Positions 52,833-60,222 of a stretch of 64,000 nucleotides of DNA are shown here, in pieces. The position numbers and the translations under genes are program-made. Location: NCBI RefSeq assembly GCF_025989185.1, contig NZ_JAPDNT010000004.1, positions 62,001 through 126,000 of the forward strand, given 5' to 3'. Each line of letters begins with the position of its first letter. Positions within the stretch are counted from its first letter, which is position 1. The notes below the pieces were generated by a model. It was not told where the DNA came from. It worked only from the letters and a program-made list of their open reading frames with translations, and did no database searches. This DNA comes from Limobrevibacterium gyesilva. Lineage in GTDB: Bacteria; Pseudomonadota; Alphaproteobacteria; Acetobacterales; Acetobacteraceae.

Positions 52833-54542
52833 ATGACGGTCCTGCACGCGATCGCCACGCAGCTGCTGAGCACCAGCAGCATGGTCGCGGCCATGCGTGG
52901 GCACCCGGAGTTCCAATCCTGGGCCGACGCGCTCGTCGCCCTGGCGGCGGATGCGCGGTTGCGGCCCTTGCAGCCGCTCCTCGGCGAGGTTGCGCGCGAT
53001 GCACTGGCGACGGCGACGCCGCTGAACCGTCTCGACAGCGCCGAGGCCAGGAAGATTCCATATCCCGCCTATCTGGCGGCAAGCGATGTCGCCGAGGAAG
53101 CGCTGAAGCGTGCGCCGGGCGCGGCGTTCGCGCTGTCGCTTGTTGCCATGCTCGGCTGGGCCAGCGCGCTCGGCGACGGGCTGCTGGACCAGGAGGGCGG
53201 CATGCCGCACCCGGGCTGGGTGCGCATTCCCCATGTCTGCGCGCACGCGTGCCTGCGCATCGGCGCGCTGGAAGCCGCCCGCAAGCTGGTCGATGTCAGC
53301 TACGACACGCTGATGGCCGCCAAATACGCGCACTGGGACGAGCGGCTGCAGGCCGCGATGGTGGAATACCGGGCGCTGATGGGCCGGATCGAGCGGCGCT
53401 ACGACGCCGACATAAGCGGCCTCGCCGACGATCTGCGCGCCGCCTGCCAGCCGGGGGCGCCGGACTTCCGGGCCGAGACCGGGGCCATCCTGTGGTCGCT
53501 GGGCATGGTGCCGGAGAGCCGCGTCTTCCGTCCGGGCGCCGCCACCGTCCCGTCGCCGCGCCTGTTCCGCCGGATCGTCGAGCAGTCGCTGGCGTGCATC
53601 CCGCACGATCCGCTGGTGCAGTACGTCTGGCTCGCGATGAAGGACCGGCCGCCCTTCAACATCCGCGACCATGCCAGCCTGTTCGGCCGGATCAATCTCC
53701 GCTACGGGCAGATGCTGCTGGACGAGCTCGGCGAGCAGGTTCCGAGCGAAGTCTACGCGAACACGCTGATCGCCTGGTTCCGCGGCACGCTCGGCCGCGG
53801 GCAGGTGGACGCGTATCTCACGGCCCATGCGCTGATCAACGAAATGTTCCCCGGCATGATCGACTGGACCGTGTATCTGCGCTGGCATGGCCTCGCCTAT
53901 TTTCTGGCCAAACAGTTCGGGCTGCTCAAGGCGCCGCATGGCAGCAAGGAGGAGACGGCGGTCTGGCGGCGCCTGACGGAGCTCGCGACCAGTATCCGCG
54001 AGAACGGCAACCTGCACCCGGAATGGCCGCAAATGCATGCGCGCGCGAATCTGGGGTTGTTCCATTTCATCGAGACGCACTTCGCCGCGGCCGGCGGGAA
54101 CGCCGGACACCTGCATGAGGCCGCGCTCGTCGTCGAGAAGATGCGCTCGAGCGCACTGGCGTATTGGCTGAAGATCGTTCCGCCTGACCTGTCCGACAGC
54201 AACGCAAGCGGGATGAAGCCGTTGCTGGAGAAGGAGCAGGAGCTGCTGGGTTATCTCCGCGGCGCCTATTTCCTGATGCTGTATCCCATGCTGCCGATGC
54301 ACTACCGCCGCTACGGCATGCAGCTGGAGGAGATGCTGCAGGAGGGCGACGACGCGGCACGTCGCCGTCGCATGGACCCCGATGCCGGGCGTGCGCAGTA
54401 CAAGGAACTGAGCCAGGAACTGGCGACGCTGCACGGCGAGATGCAGCGGCTCGATCCCGACTACGCCCGCAAGCGGCTGGAGCCCTGGGCCGCCACCGCA
54501 GCGCTGGCGCGGGCGCTGGGCCGTCATGCCAGTCCGCCGTAG
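52833..54542 (+). CDS. Helical protein resembling the TPR/linker half of a TPR-CHAT protein (569 aa)
   Basis: 569 residues, almost entirely helical, no signal peptide or enzyme motif. Residues about 425-550 (VVEKMRSSALAYWLKI, LLEKEQELLGYLRGAYFLML, LSQELATLHGEMQRLDPDYA) resemble the linker that joins TPR repeats to the CHAT domain in fused proteins (E-x-R-S/A-R-x-L ... ExxLLxxL ... L-x-x-L-x-DPxYA). The N-terminal 400 residues could be degenerate helical repeats (for example MVEYRALMGRIERRYDADI). With the CHAT gene lacking this part, the locus looks like a split TPR-CHAT system. The role as sensor is inference. Confidence 0.65.
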   Translation: MTVLHAIATQLLSTSSMVAAMRGHPEFQSWADALVALAADARLRPLQPLLGEVARDALATATPLNRLDSAEARKIPYPAYLAASDVAEEALKRAPGAAFALSLVAMLGWASALGDGLLDQEGGMPHPGWVRIPHVCAHACLRIGALEAARKLVDVSYDTLMAAKYAHWDERLQAAMVEYRALMGRIERRYDADISGLADDLRAACQPGAPDFRAETGAILWSLGMVPESRVFRPGAATVPSPRLFRRIVEQSLACIPHDPLVQYVWLAMKDRPPFNIRDHASLFGRINLRYGQMLLDELGEQVPSEVYANTLIAWFRGTLGRGQVDAYLTAHALINEMFPGMIDWTVYLRWHGLAYFLAKQFGLLKAPHGSKEETAVWRRLTELATSIRENGNLHPEWPQMHARANLGLFHFIETHFAAAGGNAGHLHEAALVVEKMRSSALAYWLKIVPPDLSDSNASGMKPLLEKEQELLGYLRGAYFLMLYPMLPMHYRRYGMQLEEMLQEGDDAARRRRMDPDAGRAQYKELSQELATLHGEMQRLDPDYARKRLEPWAATAALARALGRHASPP

Positions 54543-54612
54543 CTTGCCCTTCGCCGGATTGAATGGAAGTCTGGGCAAAGACGACAACCGATACGAGATC
54601 AAAGGCGACGGC

Positions 54613-56931
54613 ATGGCAGATTTTCCAGGCGATACGGCGTTCCATCCGCACAGCGCCCATTGGGGCGCGTTCTCCGCGGGGTGGCAGGACGGCAAGCTGG
54701 TGGTGAAGCCGCATCCCGCCGATCCGGACCCGAACCTGGTGCTGCAGAACTTCCCCGATGCGCTGCGCCACAAGGCGCGGATCGCCCGGCCCATGGTGCG
54801 CCGCGGCTGGCTGGAGGGCGGGCCCGGGCCGGACCGCAACCGTGGCCGCGACAGCTTCGTGCCCGTGGGCTGGGACGAGGTGCTCGACCTGCTGGCCGCC
54901 GAGCTCAAGCGGGTGAAGGAGGCGCACGGCGCGGGCGCGGTGTTCGGCGGCTCCTATGGCTGGTCCAGCGCCGGGCGTTTCCATCACGCCCAGAGCCAGG
55001 TGCACCGCTTCCTCAACACCTCGCTCGGCGGCTACGTGCGCTCGGTCAACAGCTACAGCGCCGGCGCCTCGGCGGTGATCCTGCCGCATATCCTCGGGCC
55101 GTTCGAGGCCATGTCCCGGCGCAACGTGACCTGGGAGCAGGTGGTCGCGCATAGCGAGGTCGTGCTCGCCTTCGGCGGCATGGCGCTGAAGAACACCATG
55201 GTCGCCAGCGGCGGCGTCAGCCGGCATGTCGAGCGCGCGTCCATGCAGGCGGCGCGGGAGCGCGGCTGCGAATTTATCCTGGTGGGTCCGCTGCGGGCCG
55301 ACCTGCCGGAGGAGGCGGGGGCCGAATGGGTGTCCGCGATCCCCGGCACCGACACGGCGCTGATGCTGGGTTTGGTGCACACGCTGGTCAGCGAGGGGTT
55401 GCATGACCGCGGCTTCCTCGAAGACTGCTGCGAAGGCTGGCCGGTATTCGAGGACTACCTCATGGGCCGCGCTGATGGCGTCGCGAAGGATGCGGCCTGG
55501 GCCGCCGGCATCACCGGCGTCCCGGCGGAGCAGATCGCGGCCCTCGCCCGGCGCCTGGTCGGCAAGCGCACGCTGGTGGTGACGGCGCATTCGCTGCAGC
55601 GCGCCGAGCATGGCGAGCAGCCGGTGTGGATGGCGGCGGTGCTGGCCGCCGCATTGGGGCAGCTCGGCCTGCCGGGCGGCGGCTACAACTACGCGCTCGG
55701 CGCGCTCGCGCATTACGGCAAGCGGACCAATGCGGTCAGTTGCGCGTCGCTGCCGCAGGGCCGCAACCGGGTGCAGGCGTTCATTCCCGTCGCCCGCATT
55801 TCCGACATGCTGCTGAACCCCGGCGCGGCGTTCGCGTATAATGGGCAGACGCTCGCCTATCCCGATATCCGGCTGGTCTACTGGGCCGGCGGCAATCCGT
55901 TCCACCACCATCAGGACCTCAACCGGCTGCGGGAGGCGTTCGCGCGGGTGGACACGCTGGTGGTGCACGAGCTCGGCTGGACGGCGACGGCGAAGCACGC
56001 CGACATCGTCCTGCCCTGCACGATGACGCTGGAGCGCGAGGACATCGGCGGTGGCCCCAACGACCCGCTGATGGTCGCCATGCACAGGGTGGCGGAGCCG
56101 TTCGGCGAGGCGCGGGACGATTACACGATCTTCGCTGCCCTGGCCGAGCGCCTGGGCACGGCGGAGGCGTTCACCGAAGGGCGCAGCGCGCGGGACTGGC
56201 TGCGCCACCTCTACAGCCACACGCAGACCGCCCTGGCGGCCATGGGCCTGCCGGCGCCGGATTTCGAGGAATTCTGGGCGAAGGGCGAGCTCTCCCTGCC
56301 GCAGCTGCCCGACGACGGCGGTGTCCTGCGCGCCTTCCGCGCCGACCCTGTGGCCAACCCGTTGCCGACGCCCAGCGGGAAGGTCGAGATCTTCTCCGCC
56401 ACCATCGCCGGCTTCGGCTACGCCGACTGCCCCGGCCACCCGACCTGGCTGGCGCCGGCGGACGCGCCGGATGCCGCGCACCCGTTGCGGCTCGTCGCCA
56501 ACCAGCCGGCGACGCGGCTGCACAGCCAGCTCGACTTCGGCGGCCACAGCATGGACAGCAAGCTGCGCGGGCGCGAAGTGGCGCGGATGCATCCCGTGGA
56601 TGCGGCGGCGCGCGGCGTTGCGGACGGCGACGTGATCCGCCTGTTCAACGCCCGCGGCGCCTGCCTCGCCGCGGTGCGGCTGACCGAGGATGTGCGCCAG
56701 GGCGTGGTGCAGCTTCCGACCGGCGCCTGGTACGATCCGCAAGACCCGGCGGAGGACAAGCCGCTTTGCGTGCACGGGAACCCGAACGTGCTGACGCGCG
56801 ATGTCGGAACGTCCAGCCTCGCGCAGGGCTGCACGGGACAGTTGACGGTGGTTCAGGTCGAGCGCTTCGAAGGCAACCTGCCGCCGATACAGGCTTTCGA
56901 TCCGCCTGTGGCAAGAATGGCGGCGGAGTAA
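54613..56931 (+). CDS. Molybdopterin oxidoreductase, biotin/DMSO sulfoxide reductase type
   Basis: 772 residues of the DMSO-reductase superfamily without an N-terminal 4Fe-4S cysteine motif. The GGSYGWSSAGRFHHAQ segment (112-127) places a Ser (S119) as likely Mo ligand, as in BisC/DorA/TorA enzymes. Further family motifs are SFVPVGWDEVLDLLA, YSAGASAVILPHILG and the C-terminal HSQLDFGGHSMDS and QLPTGAWYDP. There is no Tat signal, so it is cytoplasmic, favouring biotin sulfoxide or methionine sulfoxide reduction over respiration. ATG at 54613 fits the family start. A two-hairpin repeat begins right after its stop. Confidence 0.9.
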   Translation: MADFPGDTAFHPHSAHWGAFSAGWQDGKLVVKPHPADPDPNLVLQNFPDALRHKARIARPMVRRGWLEGGPGPDRNRGRDSFVPVGWDEVLDLLAAELKRVKEAHGAGAVFGGSYGWSSAGRFHHAQSQVHRFLNTSLGGYVRSVNSYSAGASAVILPHILGPFEAMSRRNVTWEQVVAHSEVVLAFGGMALKNTMVASGGVSRHVERASMQAARERGCEFILVGPLRADLPEEAGAEWVSAIPGTDTALMLGLVHTLVSEGLHDRGFLEDCCEGWPVFEDYLMGRADGVAKDAAWAAGITGVPAEQIAALARRLVGKRTLVVTAHSLQRAEHGEQPVWMAAVLAAALGQLGLPGGGYNYALGALAHYGKRTNAVSCASLPQGRNRVQAFIPVARISDMLLNPGAAFAYNGQTLAYPDIRLVYWAGGNPFHHHQDLNRLREAFARVDTLVVHELGWTATAKHADIVLPCTMTLEREDIGGGPNDPLMVAMHRVAEPFGEARDDYTIFAALAERLGTAEAFTEGRSARDWLRHLYSHTQTALAAMGLPAPDFEEFWAKGELSLPQLPDDGGVLRAFRADPVANPLPTPSGKVEIFSATIAGFGYADCPGHPTWLAPADAPDAAHPLRLVANQPATRLHSQLDFGGHSMDSKLRGREVARMHPVDAAARGVADGDVIRLFNARGACLAAVRLTEDVRQGVVQLPTGAWYDPQDPAEDKPLCVHGNPNVLTRDVGTSSLAQGCTGQLTVVQVERFEGNLPPIQAFDPPVARMAAE

Positions 56932-57000
56932 GGCGAGGGGCTTTGCCCCTCGACCCCAGTCAAGGCAGAGCCTTGACAATCCGCTACTCTCTTGGCTGCT
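56931..57000 (-). repeat. Dispersed two-hairpin repeat, copy 2 (inverted)
   Basis: Inverse orientation relative to copy 1 (1318-1384). Immediately after the molybdoenzyme stop codon: hairpin 2 CGAGGGGC-TTT-GCCCCTCG (56934-56952), then hairpin 1 GTCAAGGC-AGA-GCCTTGAC (56959-56977), then the arm up to CTTGGCTG. About 60 of 67 positions match copy 1, with paired substitutions in both stems. It abuts copy 3 through a 9-bp palindrome CTTGGCTGC-TGAC-GCAGCCAAG (56991-57012). Confidence 0.8.
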
Positions 57001-57083
57001 GACGCAGCCAAGAAAGGGATTGGGTTTCCAAAGGCCCTCGGCCTTTGGCGGGTCGAGGGCAGAGCCCTCGCCTTGATTTTCGA
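57001..57083 (+). repeat. Dispersed two-hairpin repeat, copy 3
   Basis: Same layout as copy 1 but more diverged: arm GCAGCCAAGAAAGGGATTGG, hairpin CCAAAGGCC-CTC-GGCCTTTGG (57028-57048) and hairpin CGAGGGC-AGA-GCCCTCG (57054-57070). Together with copy 2 it forms a head-to-head composite of about 150 bp between the molybdoenzyme gene and the enolase-superfamily gene (ATG at 57104). Confidence 0.75.
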
Positions 57084-57103
57084 GTCCGGCGGGGAGAAGA
57101 GAC

Positions 57104-58219
57104 GTGAAGATCATCGCAGTCGAAACGCATCTGATCGGGGTGCCCTTCAGCACCGGCGCCGCGCCCGTGGCGTTTTCCGGCGTTGGCTGGACCGCGATGT
57201 ACACGCTGCTCATGCGCGTCGTGACCGATGAGGGCCTGGAGGGTTGGGGCGAGGGGTTCGGCCATGCCACCTGCCCGGCCACGCGTGCGGTGATCGACAC
57301 GCAGTTGGGGCCGGCGTTGCTGGGGCAGGATGCGCGCGACATTGCCGGGCTGCATCATCGCATGGGGCAGATGCTGCATATGTTCGGGCGCAACGGGCCG
57401 CATCTCTATGCGCGTTCGGCGCTCGACACGGCGTTGTGGGACATTGCCGGCAAGGCGGCTGGGCTGCCGCTGTGGCGGCTGCTGGGGGCGGCGCCGCCCG
57501 CGTCGTTCGCGGCCTATGCCAGCCTGCTGCGCTACGGCGACCGGGGCACGATTGCACAGGCCGTCGCGCGGGCGGTGTCGCAGGGCTATGGCGACCTGAA
57601 GCTGCACGAGGTCCTGGTCGAGCCCGTCGCGGCGGCGCGCGAGGCGGCGGGTGCGGGGCCGAAGATCATGGTGGACACGAACTGTCCGTGGACGGTGGAC
57701 CAGGCCATCGCCATGGCGCGGCAGTTGCGGCCATACGACCTGACATGGCTGGAGGAGCCGGTCTGGCCGCCCGAGGATTTCGCCGGGCTGGCGCGGGTGC
57801 GGCGCGAGGGCGGCATCCCCATCGCCGCCGGCGAGAACGCGTGCGGGCTGATGGATTTCCGCAACGCGTTCCAGGCCGGCGCGCTGGATATCGCCCAGCC
57901 CAGCGTCGCCAAGATCGGCGGGGTGACGGAGATGCTGAAGGTCGCCGGCCTGGCCGAGGCGTTCGGCGTGCGGCTGATTCCGCATTGCGCCTATTTCGGG
58001 CCGGGCTTCCTGGCGTCCTTGCACCTGCACGCGAGACTGGCGCCCGATCAGCCGTTCGAGCGGCTGTTCGTCGATCTGGAGGCGAGCCCGTACCATGAGC
58101 TGGTGCTGGCGACGAACGGCCGGGTGAACGTGCCGGACGGTCCCGGGCTGGGCCGCGACCCCGACCCCGCCGTCCTCGCGCGCTACGCGGTCAGCGCGCC
58201 GACCGTGCTGCGCGCCTGA
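57104..58219 (+). CDS. Mandelate racemase/muconate lactonizing enzyme family protein (2)
   Basis: 371 residues of the enolase superfamily. Capping domain (1-125) then barrel motifs: DLKLHEV (KxH), IMVDTNCPW (metal Asp), WLEEPVWPPED (metal Glu), IAAGENACG (metal Glu), AQPSVAKIGG and IPHCAYFGPG (His region). The barrel motifs differ from those of the member at 35570 (KAE there, KLH here), so the two act on different acids. No transporter adjoins it. A repeat pair separates it from the molybdoenzyme gene; the M23 genes follow closely. Confidence 0.87.
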   Translation: MKIIAVETHLIGVPFSTGAAPVAFSGVGWTAMYTLLMRVVTDEGLEGWGEGFGHATCPATRAVIDTQLGPALLGQDARDIAGLHHRMGQMLHMFGRNGPHLYARSALDTALWDIAGKAAGLPLWRLLGAAPPASFAAYASLLRYGDRGTIAQAVARAVSQGYGDLKLHEVLVEPVAAAREAAGAGPKIMVDTNCPWTVDQAIAMARQLRPYDLTWLEEPVWPPEDFAGLARVRREGGIPIAAGENACGLMDFRNAFQAGALDIAQPSVAKIGGVTEMLKVAGLAEAFGVRLIPHCAYFGPGFLASLHLHARLAPDQPFERLFVDLEASPYHELVLATNGRVNVPDGPGLGRDPDPAVLARYAVSAPTVLRA

Positions 58220-58231
58220 GAGGGGCACGCC

Positions 58232-58726
58232 ATGCACGTCACGCGGATGCTGTGCGCCGCTTCGCTGACGAGCATGGCCTTTGCCGGCGCCCACGCGGCG
58301 GCGCAGGACATGCGTCCGCCGGTGGCGTCAGCCTGCGTGACCTCGCCCTATGGCCCGCGGCGGCAGGTTGGGCCGCACGCGCCGGCGGCGTTCCATAACG
58401 GCATCGACCTGCGGGCGCCGGCCGGCGGGGCCGTCTATGCCGTCGCCGACGGGCAGGTGGCGGGCATCCGCCGGCGCGGCGCCGGCGGGCTGGAAGTGGC
58501 GATCCGGCACAACGGTCCGCGCGGCCTGACCATGACGCTGTACGCCCATCTCGGCAGCGTCGCGCCGGCGCTGGCGGAGGGCAGGTGGCGGGTGACGGCG
58601 GGGGAGAAGATCGGCGTCGTCGGCCGCAGCGGGGTGACCTACGGCACGCATCTGTATTTCGAGGCGGAAGTGGACGGAAGGCGGGTCGACCCGGCGCCGC
58701 TGCTGGGCGTGCAGGGCTGCGGGTAG
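58232..58726 (+). CDS. M23-family peptidase-like protein with altered zinc site
   Basis: 164 residues. Signal peptide (about 1-23) then an M23/LytM domain: AFHNGIDLRAPAGG (HxxxD, first zinc ligands), TLYAHLG and YGTHLYFEAEVDGRRVDP. The second zinc motif HxH is HLY here (Tyr for the second His), so zinc binding or catalysis may be lost, as in regulatory LytM proteins. A tandem, apparently intact M23 protein follows within 35 nt. Confidence 0.8.
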   Translation: MHVTRMLCAASLTSMAFAGAHAAAQDMRPPVASACVTSPYGPRRQVGPHAPAAFHNGIDLRAPAGGAVYAVADGQVAGIRRRGAGGLEVAIRHNGPRGLTMTLYAHLGSVAPALAEGRWRVTAGEKIGVVGRSGVTYGTHLYFEAEVDGRRVDPAPLLGVQGCG

Positions 58727-58758
58727 CGCAGATCGGTCATGCATGCTATGCGCTGCCG

Positions 58759-59328
58759 ATGCGCAAAACGCCCCTCGCTTTCGTTCTTGCTACGTTCGTC
58801 GGCATCGGGGGCCCGGCCGCGGCACAGGTTTCCTGCGGCGACATGCTGATGCCGGTGGTGCAGCTCAAGCAGGTGTCGCGCGGCCTGTCGCGCTATCACA
58901 GCGGGCTGGATCTCATGGCGCCCTATGGCTCGCCGGTGCGCGCGGCCGCGGCCGGGACCGTGGTCTTCGCCGGCCGCTATTTCGGCTATGGCAACATGAT
59001 CGACCTGCGCCATGCCGACGGCACGGTCACGCGCTACGCCCATTTGTCGGCGTTCACGCCCGGGATCCGGCCGGGTGCGCAGGTGGCGATGGGCGCGCAG
59101 ATCGGCGCCATCGGCACCAGCGGCCACGCCCATGGGGCGCATCTGCATTTCGAGGTGCGGATGGACGGACGTGCCATCGATCCGAAACCCTTCATCGCCC
59201 TGGCAGTGTGCACCAGGGGCGGGCCCGCGCGCGAGCTGATCGAGGAGGCGCGGGCGCCTGCGACCGTGCCGGCCTCCGCCGCGCCGGCGCCGGTGATAGA
59301 GGCGCGCCCAGGCGGGTTGCTCGAATAG
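58759..59328 (+). CDS. M23-family (LytM-type) peptidase
   Basis: 189 residues. Signal peptide (about 1-22, ending AAAQ), then M23 domain with HSGLDLMAPYG (HxxxD), YAHLSAF and AHLHFEVRMDG (HLH), i.e. all zinc ligands present, so a likely peptidoglycan endopeptidase in the periplasm. The preceding paralogue has a damaged HxH motif. The C-terminal 30 residues are Ala/Pro-rich. Convergent with the lipoprotein gene. Confidence 0.87.
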   Translation: MRKTPLAFVLATFVGIGGPAAAQVSCGDMLMPVVQLKQVSRGLSRYHSGLDLMAPYGSPVRAAAAGTVVFAGRYFGYGNMIDLRHADGTVTRYAHLSAFTPGIRPGAQVAMGAQIGAIGTSGHAHGAHLHFEVRMDGRAIDPKPFIALAVCTRGGPARELIEEARAPATVPASAAPAPVIEARPGGLLE

Positions 59329-59367
59329 CGTTGCCGGCCCGATGAGATCGCGGGATTCCAGGCGGGC

Positions 59368-60051
59368 TCAGTGATGCCCGCCGCCGCCGTGCCAGCCGCC
59401 CCCGCCGGCAGCCCAATGCCCGCCACCCCCGTGCCAGCCGCCCCAGCCGCTGCGCCACCCCCAGCCGCTGCGCCAGCCCCAGCCGCCGCCCCAACCCCAG
59501 CCCCCGCCGATCACCACCGATGGGCCGTAAAAGGCGCCCGGGTAGTAGCCGCCGGGATAATAGGGATACGGACCATAGGGATACCCATACGGATATCCGT
59601 AGCCACCCGGCGGTGACTGCACGGTGTTGCCCCTGGAATACATGCACTGGGTGTAGCTGACATCGTAACGCTGCTGCAGCGCGCCGGCGGAGGCATAGCC
59701 GTTGTTCACGCCGATGGCGGTGCCCGCCAGCAGGCCGGAGGCGCCGCCGATCGCCGCACCTGCGCCCACCGCACCGCCGACCGATCCAATGGCCGCGCCG
59801 GCGGCGGCGCCGAGAGCGGTGCCGAGCACGGCACTGCCGACGGCCGCATTGGTGCCGGCCTGCGCCGGCTGGACGTTGCCGGTCTGCGCCGCGGCGAATT
59901 GCCGGCAGAGCGCATCGTCCTGCTGGAAGACCTCGAAGCTCTTGTTCTGGGCCGGCAGGGCCATGACGCTCGGGCCAGCCGGCGGCGGAACGGCGCAGGC
60001 AGCGAGTGCCACGGGCCCCAGCAACGGAATGAACAGCAAGCCGCGGCTCAT
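59368..60051 (-). CDS. Gly/His/Trp-rich lipoprotein with glycine-zipper region
   Basis: 227 residues. Lipoprotein signal with lipobox ALAAC (Cys19). A glycine-zipper stretch (about 75-115, GTALGAAAGAAIGSVGGAVG) as in Slp/SmpA-like or YMGG outer-membrane proteins, a Tyr/Pro/Gly segment (about 145-180) and a C-terminal tail of GWGW, GWHGGGGH repeats ending in HH, which could bind metal ions. Start chosen at 60051 with a GGAGGG ribosome site; an upstream in-frame start lacks one. A sharp TATAAT lies about 76 nt upstream. Function unknown. Confidence 0.75.
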   Translation of the reverse strand: MSRGLLFIPLLGPVALAACAVPPPAGPSVMALPAQNKSFEVFQQDDALCRQFAAAQTGNVQPAQAGTNAAVGSAVLGTALGAAAGAAIGSVGGAVGAGAAIGGASGLLAGTAIGVNNGYASAGALQQRYDVSYTQCMYSRGNTVQSPPGGYGYPYGYPYGPYPYYPGGYYPGAFYGPSVVIGGGWGWGGGWGWRSGWGWRSGWGGWHGGGGHWAAGGGGWHGGGGHH

Positions 60052-60126
60052 GTTTCGGTCCCTCCGTATACGGACCCGCCAGGGCGGCAACTCCGCAGCA
60101 TTCGGAGTTTCAGCGTGGCGAAGAAA

Positions 60127-60132
60127 TTATAG
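60127..60132 (-). promoter_or_regulatory. -10 element of the Gly/His-rich lipoprotein gene
   Basis: Perfect TATAAT on the minus strand. The base 17 bp upstream is a poor -35 (CCCCTT), while a 14-bp tandem direct repeat starts just beyond it, suggesting activator dependence. Confidence 0.45.
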
Positions 60133-60155
60133 CAGAGGCGACCCGAAAAAGGGGC

Positions 60156-60183
60156 TTACCACTTCTTACTTACCACTTCTTAA
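60156..60183 (-). repeat. 14-bp tandem direct repeat upstream of the lipoprotein promoter
   Basis: Two exact head-to-tail copies of CTTACCACTTCTTA (60156-60169, 60170-60183). They sit directly upstream of the weak -35 region of the lipoprotein promoter and about 40 nt past the hemY stop. Direct repeats in that place are often regulator-binding sites. Confidence 0.6.
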
Positions 60184-60222
60184 TCGTGCTCTCCGTGCCA
60201 TGCGGCGCGGTGCGGTCGGGTG

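Noticed and set aside
59368-60090. Collagen-like or spider-silk-like repeat protein
   Set aside because: The Gly/Trp/His-rich tail is short and follows a lipoprotein signal and glycine zipper; low-complexity lipoprotein is the simpler reading.
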